From an uncultured Anaerolineae bacterium (GTDB lineage: Bacteria; Chloroflexota; Anaerolineae; Anaerolineales; Villigracilaceae): 38,953 nt of DNA. Location of the stretch: the NCBI GenBank assembly GCA_903910795.1, contig CAIWAX010000121.1, positions 5,001 through 43,953 on the forward strand, written 5' to 3'. The notes under the pieces were generated by a model. That model had not been told where the DNA came from. It saw only the letters and a list, made by a program, of their open reading frames with translations, and searched no databases. Made by a program: the position numbers and the translations under genes. Each line of letters starts with the position of its first letter. Positions within the stretch are counted from its first letter, which is position 1. Of this stretch, positions 9,421 through 17,594 are shown in pieces.

Positions 9421-10476
9421 TTATCCGTTTTCCACGAATGAATCATTCACCAGGTCGCTCAATAAGTTGGCCACAAAGCGCACAGTCGGGATGGTCTTGC
9501 CGTAAGACATGCGCATCGGCCCCATCACACCCAGCATCCCGGTCACATGGCCGGCCACGCCGTAGCGCGCCAGCACCATCGAGCACTGACGCAGTTCTTC
9601 CCAGGTGCCCTCTCCGCCAATCAGAACCTGGACGCTGCCCAGTCCGGTGTTCAAAACCGTTTGCGAGAGCAGCTCCTGCAAGGTGGAGCGTTCATCGAAC
9701 AGGCGCAGCGCCCGGCGGGCATCACGTGTGCCCTGCGGGTCCGAAGCGTTAAACTCGGGCTCGGAGAGCACATTGCTCAACCCATCGTAATACAGGTTGC
9801 CGGAGGCGCGGTCATCAGCGCGGCGCATCTCCTGGAGCACCAGAGTCAGGATGTCAGTTTCAAGCGCATCCGCGTGCGTTAATTGAGAAATAGTTTCATC
9901 GGTGGTGCGGCCCTGGCAGGCTGAATTGATGCGCCGGGCAGCGCCGGATAAGCGCTCTTGCGAGACAGGCTCGGCCAGCGACAATACCTGCTGGCTGACT
10001 TCTCCACCCCACATCACCAACACCATCAAAACCTGCCGGCCCTGGGTTGAAATCAGCTCAACATGTTTGAAACGGGATTTTTCAGCGTGCGGCGCTGTTA
10101 CCAGTGAAACTGCCTGGGATTGGTGAGCCAGCACAGAGGCCGCCAGGGTCATCCACTGTTCGACATCCGGCCGGGACTGGTGAAACTGGTGGCTGATGGT
10201 GTTTTGAACGGCCTCGGGGAGTTCCGCCTGCTCTATCATGTGACTGACAAAATAGCGGTAGCCGTCCTCGCTGGGGATCCGGCCAGCCGAGGTGTGCGGC
10301 TGGCGCAAATAACCCATCTCGGTCAGTGCCGACATCTCATTGCGGATGGTGGCGGAGCTCATGTCCAGGTGGTAGCGCCCCACCAGGTGCAGTGAACTGA
10401 CCGGCTGGGCGGTTTCAATATAATCGCGCACCAGCAGCATCAGCAAATTTTTTTGTCGGTCGGTCAAATCATTCAT
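9421..10476 (-). CDS. hrcA: Heat-inducible transcription repressor HrcA
   Basis: A 351-residue HrcA: N-terminal winged helix (LTDRQKNLLMLLVRDYIETAQPVSS, with the DNA-contacting MSSATIRNEMSALTEMGYL), a GAF-like middle and the conserved LIGGEGTWEEL region near the end. It represses chaperone operons by binding CIRCE. A GTG at 10485 is in frame, but AAAGGG at 10485-10490 overlaps it and sits eight bases before the ATG at 10476, so the ATG is chosen. It is the first gene of hrcA-grpE-dnaJ and a CIRCE-like operator directly precedes it, so it should repress itself. Confidence 0.96.
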   Translation of the reverse strand: MNDLTDRQKNLLMLLVRDYIETAQPVSSLHLVGRYHLDMSSATIRNEMSALTEMGYLRQPHTSAGRIPSEDGYRYFVSHMIEQAELPEAVQNTISHQFHQSRPDVEQWMTLAASVLAHQSQAVSLVTAPHAEKSRFKHVELISTQGRQVLMVLVMWGGEVSQQVLSLAEPVSQERLSGAARRINSACQGRTTDETISQLTHADALETDILTLVLQEMRRADDRASGNLYYDGLSNVLSEPEFNASDPQGTRDARRALRLFDERSTLQELLSQTVLNTGLGSVQVLIGGEGTWEELRQCSMVLARYGVAGHVTGMLGVMGPMRMSYGKTIPTVRFVANLLSDLVNDSFVENG

Positions 10477-10488
10477 GTGGTTCACCCT

Positions 10489-10515
10489 TTAGCAATCGAA
10501 TAAACGGATTGCCAA
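10489..10515. promoter_or_regulatory. CIRCE operator (HrcA binding site), variant
   Basis: TTAGCAATC (10489-10497), nine-base spacer, GATTGCCAA (10507-10515): the exact 9-9-9 geometry of CIRCE, whose consensus is TTAGCACTC-N9-GAGTGCTAA. Both arms carry the same compensating C-to-A/G-to-T change at position 7. It lies between the hrcA promoter and its start codon and touches the ribosome-binding site, as expected for autorepression. Confidence 0.92.
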
Positions 10516-10530
10516 AAATACTAGAAAACA

Positions 10531-10559
10531 ATCATAACATGCGCAAAAACGAGCGTCAA
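10531..10559 (-). promoter_or_regulatory. Promoter of hrcA-grpE-dnaJ operon
   Basis: On the minus strand, TTGACG (10554-10559) and TATGAT (10531-10536) are 17 bases apart. Expected start of transcription near 10524 puts the CIRCE operator immediately downstream, a standard roadblock arrangement. Confidence 0.82.
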
Positions 10560-10592
10560 TAAGAGGAATGTTAGAAGGTTGGCGACCTCGCT

Positions 10593-10639
10593 GCCGGACT
10601 TCCGAAGTTCGCCGCGTTAAGGCGCTTCGGAAACCCGGC
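10593..10639. repeat. Long imperfect palindrome (REP-like hairpin)
   Basis: Nested arms GCCGG/CCGGC (10593-10597, 10635-10639), TTCCGAAG/CTTCGGAA (10600-10607, 10625-10632) and CGCC/GGCG (10610-10613, 10621-10624) would form a 17-pair hairpin between the divergent hrcA and oxidoreductase genes. There is no T-run, so it is not a usual terminator. The CCGAAG/CTTCGG words recur in the valS terminator (21172-21213). Confidence 0.75.
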
Positions 10640-10745
10640 TGTTATTGACCGAATTTAAAAAATGATCCACAAACCCGGGATTTGTGTTAAAACTGATAGA
10701 GTTATGAATTGGGCTTTTGACATTTTAAAATAAAGGATGCATTTT

Positions 10746-11612
10746 ATGAAAATCGGCGTTATTTTTCCACAAACAGAATTCGGCAACGACCCTATCGCCA
10801 TCCGCGATTATGCCCAGATCGCCGAAGGCCTGGGTTTTAAGCATGTGCTGGCCTATGATCATGTCCTGGGAGCCAACCCGAACCGCCCGGGAGGCTGGTC
10901 AGGGCCTTACACTTTCCAGACCCCTTTTCACGAGGTCTTCGTGTTATTAAGTTATCTGGCTGGCCTTACCCAGCAATTGGAACTCGTTACCGGTGTGGTA
11001 ATCTTGCCGCAAAGACAAACGGCCCTGGTCGCCAAACAGGCCGCCTCGTTGGATGTGCTGAGTGGCGGCAGATTGCGGCTGGGTGTGGGACTGGGCTGGA
11101 ACGAGGTTGAATACGCTTCGCTCAACGAGAACTTTCACAACCGGGGCAAACGCATGGAAGAACAGGTGGCGCTGCTGCGCCGCCTGTGGACTGAGCCGCT
11201 GGTGACTTTTGAAGGAAAATGGCACAGCATCCCGGACGCAGGTATTAACCCGCTGCCGGTGCAGCGGCCAATTCCGCTCTGGTTTGGCGGTCACGTGGAA
11301 GCGGCCCTGCGGCGGGCCGCACAACAGGCGGATGGCTTTATCATCCTGCATCCAAACGCGGCGGAAGCCAGGCCGGCGTTGGAGTTGCTGGAGCGGTTCC
11401 TGGCCGAGGCCGGACGCGCGCGCCAGGATTTTGGCCTGGAAGCACGCTTGTCTTACGCTGCCGGGGATGAAGGCGCCTGGGAAACAACGTTAAATGGATG
11501 GCGGGCAGCAGGGGCCACGCACCTCTCATTCAACAGCATGGGAAGCGGCTTTTCAACGCCGCAGGAACATATTCAGGCAATTCAAAAATTCGCGCAAGTT
11601 GCGCTAAAGTAA
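10746..11612 (+). CDS. LLM-class flavin-dependent oxidoreductase, probably F420-dependent
   Basis: A 288-residue luciferase-like TIM-barrel protein: N-terminal MKIGVIFPQTEFG, substrate-face ILPQRQTALVAKQAASLDVLSGGRL (positions about 90-115), the family signature GVGLGWNEVEY, and IPLWFGG. This motif set is typical of the subgroup annotated as TIGR03619-like F420-dependent enzymes, but cofactor choice between F420 and FMN cannot be settled from sequence reading. ATG at 10746 is preferred over an ATG at 10737 because AAGGA lies eight bases before it. It is the first gene of a four-gene plus-strand run with a MaoC hydratase, a CitE-type lyase and a transporter. Confidence 0.88.
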   Translation: MKIGVIFPQTEFGNDPIAIRDYAQIAEGLGFKHVLAYDHVLGANPNRPGGWSGPYTFQTPFHEVFVLLSYLAGLTQQLELVTGVVILPQRQTALVAKQAASLDVLSGGRLRLGVGLGWNEVEYASLNENFHNRGKRMEEQVALLRRLWTEPLVTFEGKWHSIPDAGINPLPVQRPIPLWFGGHVEAALRRAAQQADGFIILHPNAAEARPALELLERFLAEAGRARQDFGLEARLSYAAGDEGAWETTLNGWRAAGATHLSFNSMGSGFSTPQEHIQAIQKFAQVALK

Positions 11613-11626
11613 ACCAGAGAGTTACC

Positions 11627-12082
11627 ATGCCGGGCAAATATTATGAAGAACTGGAAACCGGTCAAAAGTTCAAACACAGCAACGGTCGCACCGTGACCGA
11701 AATGGATAACGTGCTGTTTTCCATGCTGACCATGAACTCACAGCCGCTGCACTCCAACCAGGACTTTGCCAGCAAAAGCCAGTTTGGGCAGCGCATCGTC
11801 AACGGTGTGTTTGTCCTCGGGCTGGTGGTGGGGCTGAGCGTGCCCGAGCTGACCGAAGGCACCATCGTTGCCACGCTGGGCTACGACCGGGTCATCGCGC
11901 CCCATCCCGCCTTCCACGGCGACACGATCTACGCCGAAAGCGAGGTACTCGAGAAACGCGAATCGAAATCCCACCCGGAAGCCGGCCTGGTGCGGCTCAA
12001 ACATTGGGGCCGCAAGCCGGACGGCACATTGGTGATCGAATTTGAACGCACGGTCATGTTTTTGAAAAAAGGAGTTGCATGA
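11627..12082 (+). CDS. MaoC-family acyl-CoA hydratase/dehydratase
   Basis: A 151-residue single hotdog-fold protein. The region NSQPLHSNQDFASKSQFGQ followed by RIVNGVFVLGLVVG matches the MaoC active-site segment (hydratase His in PLH, then the helix after FA). The aspartate usual before NPLH is replaced by a serine/asparagine, as seen in relatives of mesaconyl/itaconyl-CoA hydratases. It overlaps the CitE-type lyase start by four bases (ATGA), so the two are translationally coupled. Together they fit hydration of an unsaturated C5-CoA and cleavage of the resulting malyl-type CoA, as in the itaconate pair described in Mycobacterium. The upstream open frame from 11498 is ignored; AGAGAG precedes the ATG. 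Confidence 0.87.
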   Translation: MPGKYYEELETGQKFKHSNGRTVTEMDNVLFSMLTMNSQPLHSNQDFASKSQFGQRIVNGVFVLGLVVGLSVPELTEGTIVATLGYDRVIAPHPAFHGDTIYAESEVLEKRESKSHPEAGLVRLKHWGRKPDGTLVIEFERTVMFLKKGVA

Positions 12083-12948
12083 AAGCTCGACGCGCGCTGT
12101 TATATATGCCCGGTGATAATTGGAACATGATCAACAAGGCCATTACGCTGCATGTTGATTCAATCTGCATGGATATGGAAGACGGCGCCGCACTCAACCG
12201 CAAGGCGTACGCCCGCGCCACCATCGCCAAAGCCCTGCAAGAACTGCCCTTTGGGACAGCCGAGAAGCTGGCACGCATCAACGCGGTTGGCTCTGGTTTT
12301 GAACAGGATGACATCAGCACTGTCCTGCCGAGCCATCCGGATGGGATCGTGATCCCCAAGATCGAAAACGCCGGTCAAATTGAATGGGCCAGCCAGATCA
12401 TCGAAACCGTCGAACTTGCCAACGGCTGGCCGGTCAACTCCATTCGCATCCTGGTAGGCGTGGAAACGGCCAAAGGTATTTTAAACCTGAAAGAAATCGC
12501 CGCGCACCCCCGCCTGGATGCGCTGATCTTCGGCGCGGAGGATTTCGCCGCCAACATCGGCGCGACCCGCTCAAAGGCCGCCTGGGAAGTAATGTACGCG
12601 CGCAGCGCCGTGGTAACGCACGCGGCCGCCTATGACCTGCAGGCCATCGACATGGTTTTTATTGACTTCCGCGACACCCTCAATCTGAAGTTCGAGGCCG
12701 CGCAGGGCGCCGCGATGGGCTTCACCGGCAAACAGGTCATCCACCCCAACCAGGTCGGGCCGGTGCAGGAAGCCTTCACCCCCTCCAATGACGCGATCGC
12801 GTATGCGCAGCGCGTGGCGGAAACCTTTGAGGCGCACCAGGCCGAGGGCGCGGGCGCTTATGAGCTGGACGGTAAAATGATCGACATGCCCATCCTCAGA
12901 AATGCACACAAGGTGCTTGAGCGCGCCCGCGCAGCGGGAAAAATCTAA
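12079..12948 (+). CDS. HpcH/HpaI-family CoA lyase (CitE-like)
   Basis: The 289-residue product starts KARRALLYMPGDNWNMINKA, typical of CitE-like lyases, with MDMEDGAA (metal-proximal), KLARINAVGSGF (CoA-binding Arg), IVIPKIENAGQI, the metal-ligand glutamate in VGVETAKGI, and the aspartate in IFGAEDFAANIGA. TGKQVIHPNQ is the C-terminal signature. The family cleaves malyl-CoA, methylmalyl-CoA, citramalyl-CoA or citryl thioesters. With a coupled MaoC hydratase, (S)-citramalyl-CoA or methylmalyl-CoA is the likely substrate; which one is inference. No citrate lyase alpha or gamma subunits are near, so it is not part of citrate lyase. Confidence 0.9.
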   Translation: MKARRALLYMPGDNWNMINKAITLHVDSICMDMEDGAALNRKAYARATIAKALQELPFGTAEKLARINAVGSGFEQDDISTVLPSHPDGIVIPKIENAGQIEWASQIIETVELANGWPVNSIRILVGVETAKGILNLKEIAAHPRLDALIFGAEDFAANIGATRSKAAWEVMYARSAVVTHAAAYDLQAIDMVFIDFRDTLNLKFEAAQGAAMGFTGKQVIHPNQVGPVQEAFTPSNDAIAYAQRVAETFEAHQAEGAGAYELDGKMIDMPILRNAHKVLERARAAGKI

Positions 12949-12950
12949 AT

Positions 12951-13787
12951 ATGTCGATTTTCTTTGGTCTTTTATCAGCGCTGGCCTGGGGCGGCGGCGA
13001 CTTCTTTGGCGGGCTGGCCAGCCGCAAGATCGGCGCCTACCGCGCTGTTTTTTACGGCGAACTGCTCGGGCTGATCCTGCTGTTCATCGCGGTGGGGTTT
13101 GCAGGCGAAGCACTGCCCGCGCCAGGCAACCTGCTGCTGGCCGGAGTAGCCGGGGCGATCGGCTCCGTAGGCCTGCTGATCCTGTACCAGGCCGTCCGTT
13201 CCGGGCAGATGAGCATCGTCATGCCGGTTTCGGCCCTGCTGGCAGCCGCCCTGCCTGTGGCGGTTGGCGCTTTCCTGCAGGGATTGCCCGCCCCGACCAA
13301 GCTGGCGGGCTTTGCTTTGGCGCTGCTGGCGGTCTGGCTGGTGGCCCAGGAGGATGAGGAGAAGACCCACCTGAAACGCCTCTCCGATCTACGGCTGCCG
13401 CTGCTGGCCGGGTTGTGCTTTGGCACCTATTTCATCATTATGCACCAGGCCAGTGCCACAGCGGTTGTCTGGCCGATGGTAGCCTCGCGCTCCGGCGGAG
13501 CGATCATTATCCTGGTTTTCATGCTGGCCTTCCGGCAGGACTTCAGAATCGGGCGGGGCACCCCCTGGGGACTGATCGGCCTGAATGCGGTTCTGGATGT
13601 AGGCGGAAACGCCTTTTACATCCTGTCCTCACAGGTTGGGCGGCTGGATGTCTCGGCAGTGCTCAGCTCGCTGTACCCCGGCGCGACCGTTCTGCTGGCC
13701 TGGCTGGTCTTGAAAGAAAAAATCAACCGCGTGCAGTGGACAGGCATCGCCGCGGCCCTGGCGGCCATTGCGCTGCTGTCCATCTAA
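12951..13787 (+). CDS. EamA/DMT-superfamily transporter
   Basis: A 278-residue protein with about ten hydrophobic helices in two EamA halves (about 1-130 and 145-278); the second half ends with LVLKEKINRVQWTGIAAALAAIALLSI, the usual EamA tail. Such proteins export metabolites such as amino acids or organic acids. It starts two bases after the CoA lyase stop, so it belongs to the same operon and may move a substrate or product of that pathway. Substrate cannot be read from the sequence. Confidence 0.88.
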   Translation: MSIFFGLLSALAWGGGDFFGGLASRKIGAYRAVFYGELLGLILLFIAVGFAGEALPAPGNLLLAGVAGAIGSVGLLILYQAVRSGQMSIVMPVSALLAAALPVAVGAFLQGLPAPTKLAGFALALLAVWLVAQEDEEKTHLKRLSDLRLPLLAGLCFGTYFIIMHQASATAVVWPMVASRSGGAIIILVFMLAFRQDFRIGRGTPWGLIGLNAVLDVGGNAFYILSSQVGRLDVSAVLSSLYPGATVLLAWLVLKEKINRVQWTGIAAALAAIALLSI

Positions 13788-14038
13788 ACGAGCATCGCCA
13801 GGCGGTCATTTTTGGGCACAGGCTGGGCAAAACAGTACAAAACAGACTATGCCGGCGGCTTACACATCCGGTATCCCTCAAAAGTAACTGCTCACGGGGT
13901 GGGTGCTGTTTGGCAGAAACCCATCCTCGCAAAGAACGCGCGAGGTGGCGGGCGCTTTGCGAGCCATCGAAATATAGTTCTTTTACCGACTTTATTCTTA
14001 ATTGACGAAACAGGCTGAGTAGTCACCCTCAAAATTCA
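13788..14038. other. Convergent intergenic region with dispersed repeat
   Basis: Nothing protein-like is seen. The stretch holds the 43-base repeat at 13884-13926, then a hairpin-prone tract (CCTCGCAAAG...CTTTGCGAG, about 13925-13966), and CTGAGTAGTCACC near 14014, which faintly resembles the inverted repeat end GTGAGCAGTTAC found at the second copy of the element. Confidence 0.6.
13884..13926 (+). repeat. Dispersed 43-bp repeat, copy 1
   Basis: This 43-base stretch starting GTAACTGCTCAC is found again at 21284-21326 with a single G/T difference. It can fold as a hairpin: GGGTGGGT pairs imperfectly with AACCCATCC around an inner TGC/GCA. Confidence 0.9.
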
Positions 14039-14069
14039 AAAGAACCGTCCCAATACAGGATGGTTCTTT
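14039..14069. terminator. Bidirectional terminator between convergent units
   Basis: AAAGAACCGTCC (14039-14050) pairs with GGATGGTTCTTT (14058-14069) with one G-U pair, loop of seven; T-rich sequence follows on both strands (TTTGTTT and TTCTTTTGAATTTT). It would end both the plus-strand EamA operon and the minus-strand kinase gene. Confidence 0.75.
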
Positions 14070-14080
14070 GTTTATCCGGT

Positions 14081-16948
14081 TCACCATTCGTCAGGCTGCC
14101 ACGGCAAGCTGATGCTGAAACGACTGCCTGGCCCTGTAAAACTTTCCACCTCCAGGCTGCCGCCTTGCAATTCCACTAAGCGCTTAGCCAGGGCCAATCC
14201 CAGGCCTGTTCCGCTAAAATTACGGGATAGGCGGGCATCCAACTGGATGAACGGCTTGAATAATCGCGGGAAATCTTCGCTTCTAATGCCAATCCCGGTA
14301 TCCCAAGCAGTAATACGCACCTGACGGTCAACGATATTTCCAACCACCTGGATCCCATAACTGCCACCATCCGCGGTGAACTTAATGGCATTGTTCACCA
14401 GGTGATTGATGGCCTGCCCCAACTTGGCTGGGTCGCCGCGCAGGATGATCATGCGCGGTTCAATACTGCACGAGGCTTGCAGATGTTTGGCTTCGGTTTG
14501 GGTTTTGTTTGTTTTCAGGCAATCCAGGCACACATCTTCCAGCAGGAAAGGCACCTGGCTGGCTTGTATCATCCCGGCTTCCAGATGGGTGTAATCCAGG
14601 ATATTGTTGATCAACTCAAGCAGGCGCTTTCCGCTGGATTCGATATTGATCACAGCCGTGGTTTGCTTCTCGTTCAGCGGGCCGTAAACCTGCATCAACA
14701 AGACCTGCGCCAGCCCCAGTACGCCAGTCAGCGGGGTGCGCAGTTCGTGGCTCATGGCCGCAAAAAACTCATCCTTCATGCGCGCTGCTTTTTCAAGCGC
14801 CAGGTTTGCGGATTTCAATTCAACGGTCCTCTCAGCCACGCGCTGTTCCAATTCGGCGTAGGCGGCCCGCAGGGCTGCTTCGGCTTGCTTGCGTTCACTG
14901 ATATCCCTGCTAACGCCAAGAACGTGAACGTGGTCTGTTTTAATTTCACGCCAGCGATTGGTAACAACTTCCGTCCAGACGGTTGAGCCGTCTTTACAGG
15001 GCTGCTCTAATTCCTCTATATAATAACGGGATTTGCCTTCCGCCTCGCCGTCAATAAATTCCGCGGTGCGCGCCATAATCACTTCACGAGCATACTGGGC
15101 TCCCTCAGGGGTTAGGGCTGCATCCATCGGCTCCGCCATGATCTCTTCTGGGGTGTAGCCGCGCAGCGCCTTCACAGAGGGGCTGACGTAGACGAAGCGC
15201 ATAGTCTCCGTATCCATAATCCAGACGACATCCTTCATACTTTCAGCCAGGAAACGATACTTTTGTTCACTCTCCTGCAGGGCTGCCTCGACATTTTTGC
15301 GCCGGGTAATATCCGCCAACAGTGCCACCGTATAATCAACTGTGCCGTCTGGTTTTCGCACGCAGCCCACAGATAAGTAGGTCCAGATAATTTCGCCATT
15401 TTTGCGGATAAAGCGTTTTTCCAGTATATAGGTATCGATTTCACCTGCCAAAATCCGGTTGAATTGGGCTTCATCGGCGGCCAGGTCATCCGGGTGGGTC
15501 AACTCCGCCCAGGTGCGGCTGGCCAATTCCTGCGACGAATAGCCCAGCATATTGCAGACACTATCATTGGCCTGCAGCCAGCCTTTTTCCGGGGAAGTAA
15601 TGGCGATTCCGATCAAGGGCAGGTCAAAATAACTGCGGAAGCGCGCCTCGCTCTCGCGCAAGGCCTGCTCAACCAGCTTGCGTTCCGCGATTTCATCTGT
15701 CAGCCTGGCATTGGCGTTGCTCAAGGCCGCCGTGCGATCCTGAACCTGGCTTTCCAGGCTGGCATTCAATTGCTTGAGGGAGTGGCGCGCAAGATTCAAA
15801 TTGCGATTGAGGACTGTCAGGTAAATGGTCACCAGGGAGAGTAAGGCAAAGATCAGGCTGGCGGTGATGATCTGCAGCTGATACATCTCCCAAAAGGAAT
15901 ATTGCCGATTTTTAACGATACTGTCCGGCGGCAGACTGGAGAGCGGGATGCTATAGTGCTGCAACGCCAGGTGGTCAAATATGAACTGGTTGCCAGAATC
16001 AAAATTAAGGGGGATGGAACTGGCCGCCTCGCCGCGCAGAATGCGCAGCCCAATCCGGGCAGCCTGCCCGGCCTGTTCTTGAAGGCTGTAGGAATATCCA
16101 CCGATCGCACCTGTACCGATGAACTGATCAAAGCTGGTGAGCACCGGTACGGCCGAAACCGCTGTCAACTCGCGCAGCGCATCAAGCGGGTATAAATTGT
16201 CCCCGGCTGCATCCTGGAACATGGGCGCATACACGATGACCGCGCTGGAAGACAGACCGGCGGCCCGCTGCTTGATCTCGGCCAGCGGGTAGCTGCTCCA
16301 ATCACTGAACTGCGCCTTCCCGGCCAGGTGTGTCCGCATGGAACTGGCATACGCTGAAAACTGCTGATCATAGGGCCCGGCGCCATGCACAAAAACAATC
16401 TCTTTGACATTTGGCCGCGCCTGCAGGATCCAATCCACTGATTTATTGAAGTCGGTCGTGGAACCCAACCCGGTCATATTCGGGGTGGATTGGATGGTTT
16501 TCAGGTCTTCGGGGGTCAGATCAAACACTACCACCGGCGCATCCGGCGCGATCTCGGCACGGTGCGCCAGCCAGAAGTTCAGCGCAGCCCGGCCTGCCAG
16601 GATGACCAGATCGGGCGGGAAAGACTTGTATTTGGCGGCATACAGTCCGGCGAGCTGCTTCTGGTAGGCTTCCCCCGGGAAACGATTAAAATCCGTGTAT
16701 TCTGAAAACTGGGTCAGGTTCAGATCGCTGGCCCTGGCGAATTCCGCCTGCAAGCCCTGCGTGGCTGGCGGTGTAAAATCACTCTGGTAACCGAAAATGA
16801 TCAGGATGTTTTTCCTGACTGGTGCGGTCTGGGCAACAATGGGGGTGGCCGTGACCTGTGGCTGTCTGGCAGCCTGTGCCTGGTTCACACCTTGCAGACA
16901 AAATAAAAGGAAAAGCAATAAAACCAATGCCTTACATAAATTTTTCAT
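14081..16948 (-). CDS. Sensor histidine kinase with periplasmic ABC-binding-protein-like sensor and two PAS domains
   Basis: The 955-residue protein has a signal peptide (MKNLCKALVLLLFLLFCL), a periplasmic domain of about 300 residues resembling ABC_sub_bind proteins (KNILIIFGYQSDF, LVILAGRAALNFW, VVFDLTPEDLKTI, GGYSYSLQEQAGQAARI), one membrane helix (about 355-380), a coiled coil (to about 425), PAS domains at about 430-550 and 560-690 each followed by a PAC-like segment, a second coiled coil, HisKA with the phospho-acceptor His in MSHELRTPLTG (about 734), and HATPase_c with N box NHLVNNAIKF, DTGIGI and GTGLGLALAKRL. No receiver domain or partner regulator is adjacent, so it is an orphan kinase. 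Ligand unknown. Confidence 0.92.
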   Translation of the reverse strand: MKNLCKALVLLLFLLFCLQGVNQAQAARQPQVTATPIVAQTAPVRKNILIIFGYQSDFTPPATQGLQAEFARASDLNLTQFSEYTDFNRFPGEAYQKQLAGLYAAKYKSFPPDLVILAGRAALNFWLAHRAEIAPDAPVVVFDLTPEDLKTIQSTPNMTGLGSTTDFNKSVDWILQARPNVKEIVFVHGAGPYDQQFSAYASSMRTHLAGKAQFSDWSSYPLAEIKQRAAGLSSSAVIVYAPMFQDAAGDNLYPLDALRELTAVSAVPVLTSFDQFIGTGAIGGYSYSLQEQAGQAARIGLRILRGEAASSIPLNFDSGNQFIFDHLALQHYSIPLSSLPPDSIVKNRQYSFWEMYQLQIITASLIFALLSLVTIYLTVLNRNLNLARHSLKQLNASLESQVQDRTAALSNANARLTDEIAERKLVEQALRESEARFRSYFDLPLIGIAITSPEKGWLQANDSVCNMLGYSSQELASRTWAELTHPDDLAADEAQFNRILAGEIDTYILEKRFIRKNGEIIWTYLSVGCVRKPDGTVDYTVALLADITRRKNVEAALQESEQKYRFLAESMKDVVWIMDTETMRFVYVSPSVKALRGYTPEEIMAEPMDAALTPEGAQYAREVIMARTAEFIDGEAEGKSRYYIEELEQPCKDGSTVWTEVVTNRWREIKTDHVHVLGVSRDISERKQAEAALRAAYAELEQRVAERTVELKSANLALEKAARMKDEFFAAMSHELRTPLTGVLGLAQVLLMQVYGPLNEKQTTAVINIESSGKRLLELINNILDYTHLEAGMIQASQVPFLLEDVCLDCLKTNKTQTEAKHLQASCSIEPRMIILRGDPAKLGQAINHLVNNAIKFTADGGSYGIQVVGNIVDRQVRITAWDTGIGIRSEDFPRLFKPFIQLDARLSRNFSGTGLGLALAKRLVELQGGSLEVESFTGPGSRFSISLPWQPDEW

Positions 16949-17559
16949 GTCTGTCCCACAAACGAATCCAGCAAAAATAAAAAATGCGCTAAAAATTAGC
17001 CATCCATAAGATGGTCGACATAAAACAACTTTTCACCCCCGGGTTTGCTCCAAAAATATATAACTATATTATCAAATGCAGGGGACAATAACAATACAAT
17101 TTGAACAAACCTGCAAGTCTTTCTTATAGTCGAAGCCAAAGTTCTTTAGCCTCTGACCCCGCAAAACGCCCTCCCTCCGGGTAGAGCACTGGGGTAAAAC
17201 AACCGGTAGAGCACCGGGAACAAATCGTGTGCCCTTCGGCAAGATGGTAGAGCTACAATTTTCATAAACCTTAAAACGCATGGTTTTTATAAAAACTGTT
17301 CTTAAAATCAGCGGCAATCTGCGGATAACGTCTTTTTCCGATGGCTTTAAGAAACCCCTGCTGATTGTTTTAGCGATGGATGGCGTTCTCAAGAAAGCTT
17401 GACAACCTGTTCAAATAGCGAAGCAAACCTTTTCACCACAGAGAACGCACGAGAACGCTGAGTTTTATAAAGATTTTCTCTGCGGGCTTGGCGCGCTCGG
17501 CGGTAAATTTTTAATAAACTGCGTTCTTGAGAACGCCATATTTAGCGATGCCGTGATGC
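16949..17559. other. Intergenic region between kinase and T-box promoter
   Basis: No credible gene. It contains an AT-rich patch (17055-17075), three GGTAGAGC words at about 17174, 17200 and 17246 that recall a tRNA D arm but do not belong to a cloverleaf, and the inverted-repeat element at 17380-17539. ORFs here do not look protein-like. Confidence 0.65.
17380..17539. mobile_element. 160-bp element with 16-bp perfect terminal inverted repeats (MITE-like)
   Basis: ATGGCGTTCTCAAGAA at 17380-17395 is exactly the reverse complement of TTCTTGAGAACGCCAT at 17524-17539. Between them is a foldback tract (CACAGAGAACGC...GAGAACGCTGAG near 17436-17463 against CTCTGCG...GCGCTCGGCGG near 17478-17505). 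No coding frame is inside. The layout fits a miniature inverted-repeat element; no target-site duplication was confirmed. It ends 20 bases before the T-box promoter. Confidence 0.55.
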
Positions 17560-17588
17560 TTGACGTTCCTTCGTGATACTACTATAAT
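17560..17588 (+). promoter_or_regulatory. Promoter of the T-box valS operon
   Basis: TTGACG (17560-17565) and TATAAT (17583-17588) are 17 bases apart. Start of transcription is expected near 17595, at the beginning of the T-box leader. Confidence 0.88.
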
Positions 17589-17594
17589 CTTTCC

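Noticed and set aside
10715-10740. TTGACA at about 10717 as promoter of the LLM gene
   Set aside because: A -10 box at the right distance would fall on the ribosome-binding site and start codon.
17160-17260. tRNA gene suggested by GGTAGAGC D-arm words
   Set aside because: No anticodon arm, T arm (GTTCGA) or acceptor stem at proper spacing; three D-arm words in a row do not make a cloverleaf.
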